From a virus: a stretch of DNA of 42,815 bases. The notes beneath the pieces were generated by a model, which searched no databases, was not told the origin of the DNA, and was given only the letters and a program-made list of their open reading frames with translations. The position numbers and the translations under genes were made by a program. Shown here one piece after another: positions 22,718-33,200 of the stretch (position 1 is the first letter of the stretch; the number at the start of each line of letters is the position of its first letter). The stretch is taken from the IMG/VR virus record IMGVR_UViG_3300010158_000133, positions 1 through 42,815 of that record; one strand, written 5' to 3'.

Positions 22718-25696
22718 TTAACACGTTATGTTTACATTTATTCCCACACTCAAAGTTAATGTTTGATTTAGGTTTAATGGCTGTGTGCCTAAATTTGTTA
22801 TTGTTAATTGATTACCACTTATATTATAATTCAAATTATAATTTAATAAGGCCGGTAATGCTAAAATTAATGCCGCTCTCCAGTCACCATTTGATGGTGA
22901 ATTGTTCAAACCTGTTCCATAGTAGAATGGTTTATGTATAATTCTATTATTTCCTATTGATAAATCAACATACCAAGTAGATGTAAGTGAATTCGCACCA
23001 TTACAAGTTTGTATTGTATAGGTTGGACTAATTGCACTATTAACCGCCTGAGTCAACACCCCATTAAAGTTAGTATATGTTGTATTACCATTTAACCAAG
23101 GAAAAATATTTAAATTAATATATTCTGTTGATTGGCTATAGTTATTCAAAGATGTAACAATTGAACAAGGTTTTGCTAGTTTTGGTTCAACCAAACAACC
23201 TCTATTTCTTCTATATACAAATTTTTGTCTTTGTAATACAGAGTTCTCATACCTAATTCCTCCCTGCCAAATTGTTGTTGCGGGAACCATTTGTTCTACT
23301 AATTTCAACCAATATGGTCCCATACCAATAACGTAATCAATCAATTTTTGATATGTGTATTGATTATTTTGTATTCCAATATTTTCTTCTTGTAATAAAT
23401 AATTCCACCAAAGTGATTGTAACGTTGGGTATCCTCCTGTTTTTCCATCAGTTATAAATTGGCGATTTCTGGTATTAATCATATTCTGCCAGAAAGTTTT
23501 TGAAAATTCAAAGAATGTTTTTCTTTGTGGTTTTGGGTCAATAAAGGTAGAATCAACCCCACCCGGTACAGGATAATACGCTGTTAAGCCGCTTTCAGGG
23601 ATTGGGTAATTATAAAGTCTCGATTGTTCCCATATTTCATATGTAAGTCCTTGTCCAGGATTTAAAAATATGTCAGTATTTTTTACATTTAAAACTAATC
23701 TTTCGTTATCAAGATAATAATAAGCGTTGTAATTTCCTTGACTTGCACTTCTTAACTTATCATCAGTTTCTAACCAAGATTTATTATTATCAATAATCCT
23801 TAATAATTTAAATCCATCATTTATATATGGAAAATTTCTATAGGTATTTAAATATTCTTGACCGTAACTAAATGGTGTTAATTGACTTTGTATTTGAGTG
23901 TTTTGTCCTTTATATACATTTCCTGTTACCACCACTTCTTCAGGGCTCCTGTGAGATGGTGTTTGTTCATACCATCCCGCACCTTTTTGAAAAAAGTTTG
24001 ATTCAGTTGGTTTTGGTGCGTATGGGTATCCATCATAATCAATTGGATACTCCGATAAACTAACATTAACGTCCGTATAACTATCTTGTGTAGTAAAACC
24101 TGTGAACACCCTACCCCTAATTTTAAAAGTGTTTGTTGAGTCTAATGCCGGTTTTTCTTCAACGTATGTTCCTCCTGATATTTTACCAAATTGTTTATCA
24201 AAATTTTCAATATCAATTTTTTGGTCTGCAAGATATATATATTCGTTATACTCAATTAAAGATTCGGGAGCTCCTATTAAATTTAATAAAAACTCAACAG
24301 ACCTTCTTGTACCTTTTGATTTAAAAATATACGCCGAATTTAAAATTAAATTCCTGTAAAATGCGTAGTTTAATTCTGTCGGTGTTTGAGCTCTTGCATA
24401 ACCAGGGTAATTAGATTTAGTTTGATTACCAAAAATAGATGTTAGATAATCTTCATTTGTTATTGGTGAAAAATTTCCGTTCCATCCTAATGTTTGAGCC
24501 AAATCAGATAAAAGTTCTGATGGAATATCGTTTGATGGGTTATAATTAACTGAGTTTGCAAACGCAAGACCGTCAACATATTTTTTTAAATCATCAAAAC
24601 TTCTTCCATATATTTGAAAAACTCGTTCGACTTTTCTACCTAAAGTATCAAATTCTTTTAAAGAACCTGCAGTCAAAAATCTTGATATCAAGTTAGTTTT
24701 AAAAGTATCTAATTCTTCGGAAATAGATTGAAGTTGTGTCAAATAGTTGTCAAATGCAAACGACCTAATATCTAAATTCCACGGTCCGTCTTTTGGCCAA
24801 GTAACTTGTTGATAATTAGTATAAAATTGACCGTCTTGATTTTGTGCTGGAATTTGAAATATTGCAGTATATATTGGTTGTATTAATCTATTCAATAAAA
24901 ACTGTTCAATTTCATCAAATGTCTCCGCAAATATTTTATCCACAATAAAATCATTTGGCCTGATTTGAAAATCATTTGACCAAGTTGTTGCAGTATTTCC
25001 AAATGGGGCACCTGAAACATAAAAAGCGATATATCCTGTATATAAAGAATCTGATGGTTGAAAAGATAAAACTTTATACTCTGTGCCATCAAATACCACG
25101 GCATAGTCAAGATAAGTATTATTTAAGTTTCTGTAAGGTGAAACAGTATTTCCTGTTGAAATTAGATTATTTGTCGCATTAACAGTATAATCAACCCCTA
25201 TTGGATTAAAAATCCTATCCACATTAACCTCAAAATACGTTTCGTCATTTACAGAATCATAAGAAATATTGATTGCTGTGTTTCCTGTTGTAAAAGTTGG
25301 TGTTGTAAACATAACATCCAAAGACGCAGGAAAATAATTAATAATTTTTGTTACAGAAGTACTAAGTCTTTTCGCTAATGAACCATACAAAGAAAAATTT
25401 AATACTTGAGAAATATCATAGTTTGGATGAACTCTGAATTGACTTGATTGTATTCTTTCACTTTGAATAACGCTATCAACACCCAAATCAGAAAGATTTA
25501 CAGGTTTTGCAAATTCTCCTACACCGAAAGTTCTATTAACTTTGTCAACAACATTTGTAGTAAATTCAAAATTACCTTGCGTAAGTCCTCCTCCATCTAC
25601 AATTTGTAGACCAACAATATTGTCGGAAAAAGTCCCAGCACCGTTACCAGGTCTCGGCGGATAGTAATATTTTGTTTTTTTAATTGTAGTTGCCAT
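22718..25696 (-). CDS. Baseplate/tail protein with P2 gpI-like motif, 992 aa
   Basis: Residues about 455-485 (ILNSAYIFKSKGTRRSVEFL then LNLIGAP) match the conserved core of phage tail protein I (P2 gpI) and of baseplate proteins in related phages, in which a K-G-T-x-x-[AS]-[LV] turn is followed by a hydrophobic helix. Residues about 250-400 are helical (EIEQFLLNRL, LKEFDTLGRKVERVF), and the N- and C-terminal parts are beta-rich. The stop and the next ATG overlap by one base (TAATG). It probably sits at the tail end where fibres attach, since adhesin genes follow at once. A full-length match to a known protein is not evident to me. Confidence 0.65.
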   Translation of the reverse strand: MATTIKKTKYYYPPRPGNGAGTFSDNIVGLQIVDGGGLTQGNFEFTTNVVDKVNRTFGVGEFAKPVNLSDLGVDSVIQSERIQSSQFRVHPNYDISQVLNFSLYGSLAKRLSTSVTKIINYFPASLDVMFTTPTFTTGNTAINISYDSVNDETYFEVNVDRIFNPIGVDYTVNATNNLISTGNTVSPYRNLNNTYLDYAVVFDGTEYKVLSFQPSDSLYTGYIAFYVSGAPFGNTATTWSNDFQIRPNDFIVDKIFAETFDEIEQFLLNRLIQPIYTAIFQIPAQNQDGQFYTNYQQVTWPKDGPWNLDIRSFAFDNYLTQLQSISEELDTFKTNLISRFLTAGSLKEFDTLGRKVERVFQIYGRSFDDLKKYVDGLAFANSVNYNPSNDIPSELLSDLAQTLGWNGNFSPITNEDYLTSIFGNQTKSNYPGYARAQTPTELNYAFYRNLILNSAYIFKSKGTRRSVEFLLNLIGAPESLIEYNEYIYLADQKIDIENFDKQFGKISGGTYVEEKPALDSTNTFKIRGRVFTGFTTQDSYTDVNVSLSEYPIDYDGYPYAPKPTESNFFQKGAGWYEQTPSHRSPEEVVVTGNVYKGQNTQIQSQLTPFSYGQEYLNTYRNFPYINDGFKLLRIIDNNKSWLETDDKLRSASQGNYNAYYYLDNERLVLNVKNTDIFLNPGQGLTYEIWEQSRLYNYPIPESGLTAYYPVPGGVDSTFIDPKPQRKTFFEFSKTFWQNMINTRNRQFITDGKTGGYPTLQSLWWNYLLQEENIGIQNNQYTYQKLIDYVIGMGPYWLKLVEQMVPATTIWQGGIRYENSVLQRQKFVYRRNRGCLVEPKLAKPCSIVTSLNNYSQSTEYINLNIFPWLNGNTTYTNFNGVLTQAVNSAISPTYTIQTCNGANSLTSTWYVDLSIGNNRIIHKPFYYGTGLNNSPSNGDWRAALILALPALLNYNLNYNISGNQLTITNLGTQPLNLNQTLTLSVGINVNITC

Positions 25697-26604
25697 TAAG
25701 TTGTTATATTGTTAAAACTTTTACTAAAATCAATATCATTACCTCTACTTTGTCTAACCTCATACAATAATGAATTGAATTGGTCTCTAACTTCAAATAA
25801 GTTGTATTGTCTGAAGATATTATTATTAGAATCGTAGATTGTGTAAATACCGTCATCAATTGACTTGGTTTGATTACCATAAAGAGCAATTGCTAATGTG
25901 TCTATGTCATACTCGGCCATTTGTATGTCTATAGTTATAGGATTAAAAAAAGTATTTGTTATTATAATATTTTGGTCGGGTTGTCCTATGAATGGTGTTG
26001 CGTTTGGTTTGTTTGTTGGTGATGATGATGGTGTTAAAGTTAAAAATAGCAAATTAGATATTCCATCAACATATCTATATCTAACCGCCTTTTGAGTTGT
26101 GTTTGTTAGATTCACAACAACGGGTTCACAAAAGAAACAAGATGTTACTATTCTAAAAAAATTCGGTATTTTACTTCCATCAGGATTGAGATATTCAATT
26201 CTAAAACCAATTAACCCTTGGGGCACAAATTTATTAATAAATTGTGATGGTATATTTGCCAAATCAATAATAATACCTTTAACGTTTGGTAGCGCACTTA
26301 AAACACCACAATCGGTAATTGTTGTTCTGATTTCGGCTGGTCTTACATATAATGTATAAAAACCTAAAGCGTTAAATGTATCTGCAGGTAATGTTAAATT
26401 ATATAGTCCCCCAAGGATTTCAATATTTGTATTTCCACCCGTTTGAGCGTTATGAAAATATGGTCTTAAAACCGTTGGTGCGTTGAGGGTTTTTAATACA
26501 AAATTATCGGTTACATCCCTTGTGGGTGTATAATTTAATATTATTTCTACATCTTCAGGACTTACGTCTGAGGGTCGCGTGGCCCCGTATGTTCCAATTG
26601 CCAT
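25696..26604 (-). CDS. Baseplate-associated structural protein, 302 aa
   Basis: The N-terminal YGATRPSDVSPEDVEIILNY and VLRPYFHNAQTGG look like a tail-assembly protein that lies on others. The rest is beta-rich with a FCEPVVVNLT Cys strand and a C-terminal helix (LFEVRDQFNSLLYEVRQSRG). No known domain was identified. It follows a 23-base gap with a TATTTATA element and may head the left half of the baseplate block. A function in baseplate assembly is inferred from its neighbours. Confidence 0.6.
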   Translation of the reverse strand: MAIGTYGATRPSDVSPEDVEIILNYTPTRDVTDNFVLKTLNAPTVLRPYFHNAQTGGNTNIEILGGLYNLTLPADTFNALGFYTLYVRPAEIRTTITDCGVLSALPNVKGIIIDLANIPSQFINKFVPQGLIGFRIEYLNPDGSKIPNFFRIVTSCFFCEPVVVNLTNTTQKAVRYRYVDGISNLLFLTLTPSSSPTNKPNATPFIGQPDQNIIITNTFFNPITIDIQMAEYDIDTLAIALYGNQTKSIDDGIYTIYDSNNNIFRQYNLFEVRDQFNSLLYEVRQSRGNDIDFSKSFNNITT

Positions 26605-26617
26605 TTTAAATCTTTAT

Positions 26618-26625
26618 TATAAATA
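26618..26625 (-). promoter_or_regulatory. TATTTATA element upstream of the 302-aa gene
   Basis: The minus strand reads TAAACTATTTATAATAAAG, 13 bases before the ATG at 26604. The element before 35639 reads TAAACTATTTATTCAATAAAG, so 12 bases are identical and an AATAAAG follows in both. This pair is the best evidence that the motif is a real signal. Confidence 0.45.
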
Positions 26626-26627
26626 GT

Positions 26628-27707
26628 TTATATCTTTTTTTCCACTTTAAAAAAACCATATCCGTAATTTATTAAATCTCCCACATTATCGACTTCCCCC
26701 AATCTTTGTATTTTCTCATAAGCACTATTTTTTCCTCTCTCAATATATACGTTAGTTTGTATTTGTGGTTGGTCTATAACCCCCATCATAACCTCTTGTT
26801 TTGTTATTGGTAATGAGGTTATATTTTCCGTAGTAAATCCAGATGATTGAGCAAAAAATAATGTAGTACCATCACTATAATCATAATAATCTACATCTTG
26901 TATCGTATACCCCGTATAATTTTGTGTAATGGAGTTTATCACACCATACAATTCTCTGTTCTTATAAACATTTTTTCCTTGGATATATTTTACAGAACCA
27001 TATTGTTCCAAATCTTGTAGTCTTGAAGCAGTCTCTCCTGTTACATAAAATGGCGTTGACACATAATTGGAAGATGTTTGTGCAGATACTTCGTTATTTG
27101 AATCTCCAGAAAATATGTAATCATAACTAACAGGTGTTCCTGACCAACTTCCAACATTAGATGTAAAATATGCCGTTCCCTGTGGGTTGTAAATTGTTGG
27201 TAGTGAATATGGTAAACTAATTTTTTTAGATACTTTTATCATTCCCCAAGGATTTGTTTGAGTCAAAGTAATTGTATAATCTTTCATCATATACGGATAA
27301 GAATGCATCGCATAATTTGGTGAAAATGTTGTTACTGTTTGTGGTGTAGTTCCGTCTCCCCAATCCACAGTATATTTTGAAAGTTCTAAAAATTTCTGAT
27401 ATTCATCAGAAGTATTATACACATAAACATCGTATGGGTTTGAGGTTGTAGATGAAAATAAGAAGTTTGTAACAACATCTTTTTGTGTCATATATCCATC
27501 AAATGGTTCATAATATCCCATATCATTTACATTCTCCGTAATTAAAATTGGAATTGTTAATCCTGTTAGAAGAGATGTTCCATTAGTATTTCCAGTAAGA
27601 ACCTCGGTCATCGCCGAATATATACCAACACTTTTTCCATCATACGTAACCTTTGTTAGGTCACGTTTAATGGTCTCTGGTGATATTATTATTTTATAAT
27701 AATCCAT
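26628..27707 (-). CDS. Baseplate structural protein with PKD-like domain, 359 aa
   Basis: The N-terminus DYYKIIISPETIKRD belongs to the Y-x-[YK]-[RK]-I-I-x-S start shared with the 268-aa and 569-aa proteins. Residues about 112-155 hold a PKD-like beta-sandwich (YTVDWGDGTTPQTV, then MHSYPYMMKDYTITL). The C-terminus ends with IERGKNSAYEKIQRLGEVDN and a GYGFFKVEKK strand, a conserved-looking tail. The junction with the preceding gene is TAATATGG. It is probably a wedge or fibre-attachment protein. PKD domains often mediate protein or sugar contacts, but this role is inferred. Confidence 0.6.
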   Translation of the reverse strand: MDYYKIIISPETIKRDLTKVTYDGKSVGIYSAMTEVLTGNTNGTSLLTGLTIPILITENVNDMGYYEPFDGYMTQKDVVTNFLFSSTTSNPYDVYVYNTSDEYQKFLELSKYTVDWGDGTTPQTVTTFSPNYAMHSYPYMMKDYTITLTQTNPWGMIKVSKKISLPYSLPTIYNPQGTAYFTSNVGSWSGTPVSYDYIFSGDSNNEVSAQTSSNYVSTPFYVTGETASRLQDLEQYGSVKYIQGKNVYKNRELYGVINSITQNYTGYTIQDVDYYDYSDGTTLFFAQSSGFTTENITSLPITKQEVMMGVIDQPQIQTNVYIERGKNSAYEKIQRLGEVDNVGDLINYGYGFFKVEKKI

Positions 27708-27708
27708 A

Positions 27709-28515
27709 TTATGGGTTTACATATTGATACCAAGTTATGGGTGTTGTTGTTCCAACCCTTTGATTCACATTTGTATTTGTGTTAAATCTATATACGCGAT
27801 ACACTTTATTCACATAATCACAAACAACTCTATAGTAAAAATTATCAGTAGCATCAAAACTATTTTCCTCCCCCGCCGCTAATGATGATTGTGGTTTATT
27901 CATCATTTTTGTAAACACTCCTGTTTTTGCATTATAAAATTTGGCACTCATATAAAATGTATTAATGTTTAAAAATTCCAAACTCTTCAACCAATAAATA
28001 AAAAACCCTTCTTTATCTCCAATATAATCCAAAGTAAATTTTGGCTTTTTAATTTCAACTGGTTTATTATTCAAAAGAGCAGTAGTTTTATATCCTTGTT
28101 GTGTCGGTATAATAATTGTTATATAGTTAGTTTGTCTTTTCTCATCCACCGTATCGTAAAAATCCAATTTAAAAAATGACTTTGTAAAATCATTTGTAAA
28201 ATAATATATTTCTTTTGTTAAAAACCCTTGTGAAAAATAACTATTATTCCAACTTGATAAATTATTTAAGGGTCCTCCTGAATAAAAATAAAACTCATAA
28301 TTTATTTCTGTTTTATTTGTTGTTGGTTCAACATCGTGTGGAAATCTATCCACCTCAAAATCATATCCAGTACCAATAACTTGTTTTACCACCTCCTCCT
28401 CATATATTTCAATTGATTGGTCTTGACCTGCAAAATCCCAATCCAATTCGATAGGTATTGTAATTTCTTTACTACTTGAGCCACTCAAAATTATCCTATA
28501 ATTATTCACAGCCAT
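27709..28515 (-). CDS. Baseplate structural protein, 268 aa
   Basis: The start AVNNYRIILSGSSSKEITIP shares the Y-R-I-I-x-S motif with its two neighbours. Then come IELDWDFAGQDQSIEIYEEE and a beta-rich body without recognised domain. There is no Cys cluster, membrane segment or enzymatic motif. Its ATG overlaps the stop of the 569-aa gene by 14 bases, so translation is coupled. Baseplate wedge membership is inferred from the order after gp25, gp6 and the 1813-aa gene. Confidence 0.6.
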   Translation of the reverse strand: MAVNNYRIILSGSSSKEITIPIELDWDFAGQDQSIEIYEEEVVKQVIGTGYDFEVDRFPHDVEPTTNKTEINYEFYFYSGGPLNNLSSWNNSYFSQGFLTKEIYYFTNDFTKSFFKLDFYDTVDEKRQTNYITIIIPTQQGYKTTALLNNKPVEIKKPKFTLDYIGDKEGFFIYWLKSLEFLNINTFYMSAKFYNAKTGVFTKMMNKPQSSLAAGEENSFDATDNFYYRVVCDYVNKVYRVYRFNTNTNVNQRVGTTTPITWYQYVNP

Positions 28516-30211
28516 CTATTTTTGGTTTTACTGGTATGTTTATTCCTGTATTATAATTATTGACATTTGTTCCTTCAGGTATAAACCTAAAAATAACATT
28601 ATCAAACGGATAGTGTGATTTATTTAAAAAAGGAAAATTAACACCTCTACCTAAATTATCTATAATACCGTATGAATATAAATCTCTCCACCTAAATTCT
28701 TGGTCTGACTCTGAATAAAAAGAGTAAAAAGGAACATTATCGACATTATCAACATTACCTGTTTCAATAAAATCAGAATAGACTCTTATTGTTATGGGAT
28801 GATGTGGTTCATAATAATAACCGTCACTATTGGTTGTTGGATTTAAACTGGTTTGTAAATTATCTTGGTTAAATTTTACTTTATGATAAAAGGGGGAGAT
28901 TACTCTTTCTTTTTGCTCATAATCATTCCATTCACAAAAATCTCCGTTTATTATGTCTCCAGCACTTAAATTATTATTATAGTAAAATGTTTTTGTCGTA
29001 CCACTAATGTCCGTTTTATTATAAGAAGATGTTGTTATACTTGAATCTGAATTAAGATTATTTTCGTCCCACCAAGAATTTGTGGTATCAGTCAAATTAA
29101 ATTTCCACCCTTCTTTTAATCCAACATTAGATGCTGAAGGTTTATTGAAATAACCTGAATATCCTTTATGAATAACAGTTAAAAATAACTCACTTACAGG
29201 TCTTTTTTGATTATCTAAAACTCCCGTCAAATCAATATCTATTTTTGAGGTTAAAGTATAAGTATTACTACTCGTTTTTTGAGCACATCTTGTTGTATTA
29301 TTTGGTGTTATGGAACTCAAGTACAATTTTTTTTCTTCTCCAAAAGAATTTTTTTGGAACCCCGTTTTAGTCATTATAACTTCATCAACATTAGTTAAAA
29401 TTTTATGTTCCCTAACGTAATATTTTGAACGAGTTTCGTTTAATTGTTCAGGATAAATAACTCTTTTAAATTTGCCACTTCTATTATTAAAAAACGTATT
29501 TCCTGTATAACCAACATTATAAATGTTAAAAATATATTCATCACTACCTAATGAATCGTTACCTAACGAATAAACTTCAAACAAATTATTGATACCGTAT
29601 TTAAATGATAACTCAACAGATTCTCCGACTTGTAGTCCGTGTGGTGCAATACACTGAAAAGATATTAATTCACTACCATTTGATGTGGTATTTACCACTT
29701 TAAACGGTATGCCATCTTTAGCAATCCAAGCACCACTTGTATTATTTAATGAATAAAATAATCGTTTATTATAGTTACTATTATTAGCATAACTAATATA
29801 ATAGGTCCAATTATAGGTGTATGCACTTTTTGATTCGTATGTAAAATGTTGGTCTTTAGCGTCAGGTCTAAAAAAATCAAACTCATAAAATTGGGGAAAC
29901 CCATACCAAAAATTATTCAAGACCGATAGTTCGGGGTTTAAATAAAATAAATTATTTCTAAAAGGAACATAACTTGTAGTACCTGTATAGGCGTTAGAAT
30001 AAATGTAACTTATTTGAAATGTAGGTCTAAAAATTTCACACAATTGTCTCTCATTATCATAAACTTGAGGTAGGGACACAGTAGTGATTCTATCAAATTC
30101 TGTATTGAGTTTTGATGTTTGATTTAAAGTAATATCAATTTTTTGGTCGACCGCAGGTGCTGACTTATATTTTAACTTACTCGGTATTATTCTATAATCA
30201 TATAGTTTCAA
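28502..30211 (-). CDS. Baseplate structural protein, 569 aa, TTG start
   Basis: The frame opens with a TTG at 30209-30211 (MKLYDYRIIPSKLKYKSAP); no in-frame ATG is near. The TTG is credible because YRIIPS is the motif that opens the two following proteins too. An AGGAG just before it overlaps the end of the 1813-aa gene by 14 bases, giving coupled translation. The body is beta-rich, with IAPHGLQVGESVELS at about residue 190, a short motif common in T4-like structural proteins. By gene order it could be the counterpart of T4 gp8, but no sequence likeness was demonstrated. Confidence 0.6.
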   Translation of the reverse strand: MKLYDYRIIPSKLKYKSAPAVDQKIDITLNQTSKLNTEFDRITTVSLPQVYDNERQLCEIFRPTFQISYIYSNAYTGTTSYVPFRNNLFYLNPELSVLNNFWYGFPQFYEFDFFRPDAKDQHFTYESKSAYTYNWTYYISYANNSNYNKRLFYSLNNTSGAWIAKDGIPFKVVNTTSNGSELISFQCIAPHGLQVGESVELSFKYGINNLFEVYSLGNDSLGSDEYIFNIYNVGYTGNTFFNNRSGKFKRVIYPEQLNETRSKYYVREHKILTNVDEVIMTKTGFQKNSFGEEKKLYLSSITPNNTTRCAQKTSSNTYTLTSKIDIDLTGVLDNQKRPVSELFLTVIHKGYSGYFNKPSASNVGLKEGWKFNLTDTTNSWWDENNLNSDSSITTSSYNKTDISGTTKTFYYNNNLSAGDIINGDFCEWNDYEQKERVISPFYHKVKFNQDNLQTSLNPTTNSDGYYYEPHHPITIRVYSDFIETGNVDNVDNVPFYSFYSESDQEFRWRDLYSYGIIDNLGRGVNFPFLNKSHYPFDNVIFRFIPEGTNVNNYNTGINIPVKPKIDGCE

Positions 30212-33200
30212 CTCCTAAATATTTTACATTAAATTTATCAAGAGCGTTATTCCCTCTTACTAATCCGAAATAAAAATAAAATGGTGCTCCTACAGTTACG
30301 TTAGAACCATTTGCTAATGTTTGTCCTCCAACTCTATCACCTTCAAAAACAAATCCTGTTAACGGTGGAGTTGCTGGAGCCACATTATATATATACCCCT
30401 TAAGTTGTGATGGTATATTAACTTGTCCTCTAAAATAATTTGAAGACGCTGCAACTCTATCTAATGATTGATATTTTTGTGCTTGTATGTCCGCTTTAGT
30501 TGTTGCCCAATCATTATATTGATTACCAAAAATACTTGTTGTATTAGTTTGTGTTATATTCCATTTATACATAGGTACCACTTGAGTAAATACAGAAAGA
30601 TAATCATATAGACCAGGGACAGTGGAATCGTTTCTTATAATCCTTTTAGGTGAAATATAATCTCTAATCTGTGTGTCAGATGAAAAAAAGATTCCGACTG
30701 TTTTGTCTTTAACATAAAATGTATTTCCACCTGTTGAACCAGTAGTATAATCGTAACTTTCAAAATCAAATTCATCTACACCTATTTCAGAGTTAACTGA
30801 AATTGCTTGAGCATAATCGCCATCAAATCTTGCTTTTTTCCTTGAAAAAAAAGTATCGACCGATGCGTCTCCAGCACTTAATAATTGACCCAAAAATGTT
30901 GAACTGATTTGTCTTGATATTATAAATAAATTTAGAATATTAGATACATCTTGATAACTTGTTTGCTTCATATTATTTATGTTGTATCCAAAATAATCGC
31001 TAGAACAACTTAATTCGTTTGCAAACGCATCTCTTGGACCCAAATCCATAATTGTTGTTGGAAATTGTAATTGTAATTTATTTCTATGTGTTTTATTGTT
31101 TGGTGTAAATCCAACAAATTTTCCGCTACTATAGTTATAGGGAGACGACCTATAAAAAAAGTTATTTGTTACAGGATGTAACATAACAACATCTTTACAA
31201 TATTTGTTAAACGGTACATTAAAACTTCCTGTTGTTGGGTCAGTACCAAATAATCTTTTATTTTTAATAGGAAATGCAAATAATGTTCCATTAACCCAAT
31301 TGTTTACAAAATTGTGTCCAAATACTCCTCGGCAAGCCGCAAGATTAACTTTAAATCTGGCCTTCCATTCTGCTAACTGTTGAAAATCTCTTACTAATCT
31401 TATTATTGGTTTATCAACAAATACATAACAACCATTCCTAACTATACTTGGTTTTTCAAAACAAGGGTCTCCCACAGGTTTTACACCAAAATTTTCTCCA
31501 TTACCAGAGTAGCAACTCAAAGGTGCCAACCCTTGACAACTAAAACTATTAATAACAGTCTCTTCAAACTGACTTGGTTCATCATCTATACTATCTCCAC
31601 TATTGTATCCAATAGTTTGTTCACTATATTGTGGAGCTGAAACTCCATTATCATCATAGGCATAAATAGAAAACCCTAAATTTTGATGTAATACAAATGT
31701 ATTGTTTCCTTGAGTATCACTTCTGTAAGTTGAGCTTGGTAACCTATCGGTTCTCATTACAACCTTTTGTGTACCGGCAATAAAATTAGTTGTTGTTCCT
31801 GTTGGATATATGGGTGAAAAATAAACAAAGTTACCGGCTTGTATTCTTGTTACGGGTATATTATTATACACTCTTTGGATTTCTTTTTGAGCGTAAAAAT
31901 ATGTTCCTCCTTCTATATATTCGTTTGGATAATAACCTCTATGTTGCTTATCCCCATTCAAATTTAAATAATGATTTGGATTCATATTTAAACTATAAAC
32001 ATTAGAAGAAAAAGTATATTGGCTAGTTGTTTGTATAAGCCCTAAACTACCAGTTTGATAAGAACTTTGGGCAAAAAGATTATTTGTTGCGTCAACTGTA
32101 AGATACCCTCCAATAGTGTTAACTTTTGTATTATCTAATATTGTAAACGAACTTGTAGTATCTACCTGAAATGGTCTATTTGGAGTACCAGGGAATGATG
32201 TTAAAGCGGTTGCGTCTAATGCAGAATAATTAGCGATTAAATTTGAACTATAAGTCCTAAAACTTGATGGAACTTGATAGAAAAATGAATCGAAAAATAT
32301 TGGGTATCCTTGACTTGTTGTTTGATTTGTAGTGATTTGGTTATGTCTTGGTAAAACAAGTCCTGGTTGTATTGGAATATTTAATTTATAATTTCCACTA
32401 ACAACAACACTACCATATGATTTACCCATTAACCTACTAATATCAATATTCATAGGTTGTCTTGATGAATGAGGGTCAACACCTCTAACTAAAAACGCAA
32501 CAACATATTGTTTTTGGTCAGGCATCGTATATATTGGTCTAAAAGTATTGTAATCCGTCCCGTATCTGTAATTAGTGTAAATCCCTTGTGGGTCTTTTAT
32601 CTCCGCAAACATAGTCATAAAATTGTCCGTAAATCTATATCTTAAAGAATCGTATTGAGTAATTGTTGGCGTATTATATTGACCTGTTTGTGGCGTTGGA
32701 TTTAAATTAGAAAAATTACCATACGTCATCGCAGTAATTACTTGAAAATATTCAACGTCAGTTGGAAATTTTTGGAACACCACATTTTCATATTGTTGTA
32801 ATGATACATTTGTTACTGTTATATCAACATCATCATACCCATCTTGACCCCCAATTACCGAACCCAAAATGGTTATGGTTTCACTTTCTTCGTAATTATA
32901 ACCTCTATTATTGATTGTCACACTTGTAGGAACATTATTGACGACAACAATATCAAATGTAGCATTAACACCCACACCATCTGTAACTCCACTAACATTT
33001 ATATAAGTTCCATTAACTGCCGAAGTACCATTATAAGTGAAAGTTATACCTGATATTTGTCCTTTAGTATTTGGAATTAACGCTTGTTGTATTTCTGAAC
33101 TTTGATTAAGTATATAATTAACTGAAGGTAAAAATGAATTTGGGTTACTTGGGTCAGCACAATTTATAGTAATATTACTTATATTTTTTGGTAATCCTTT

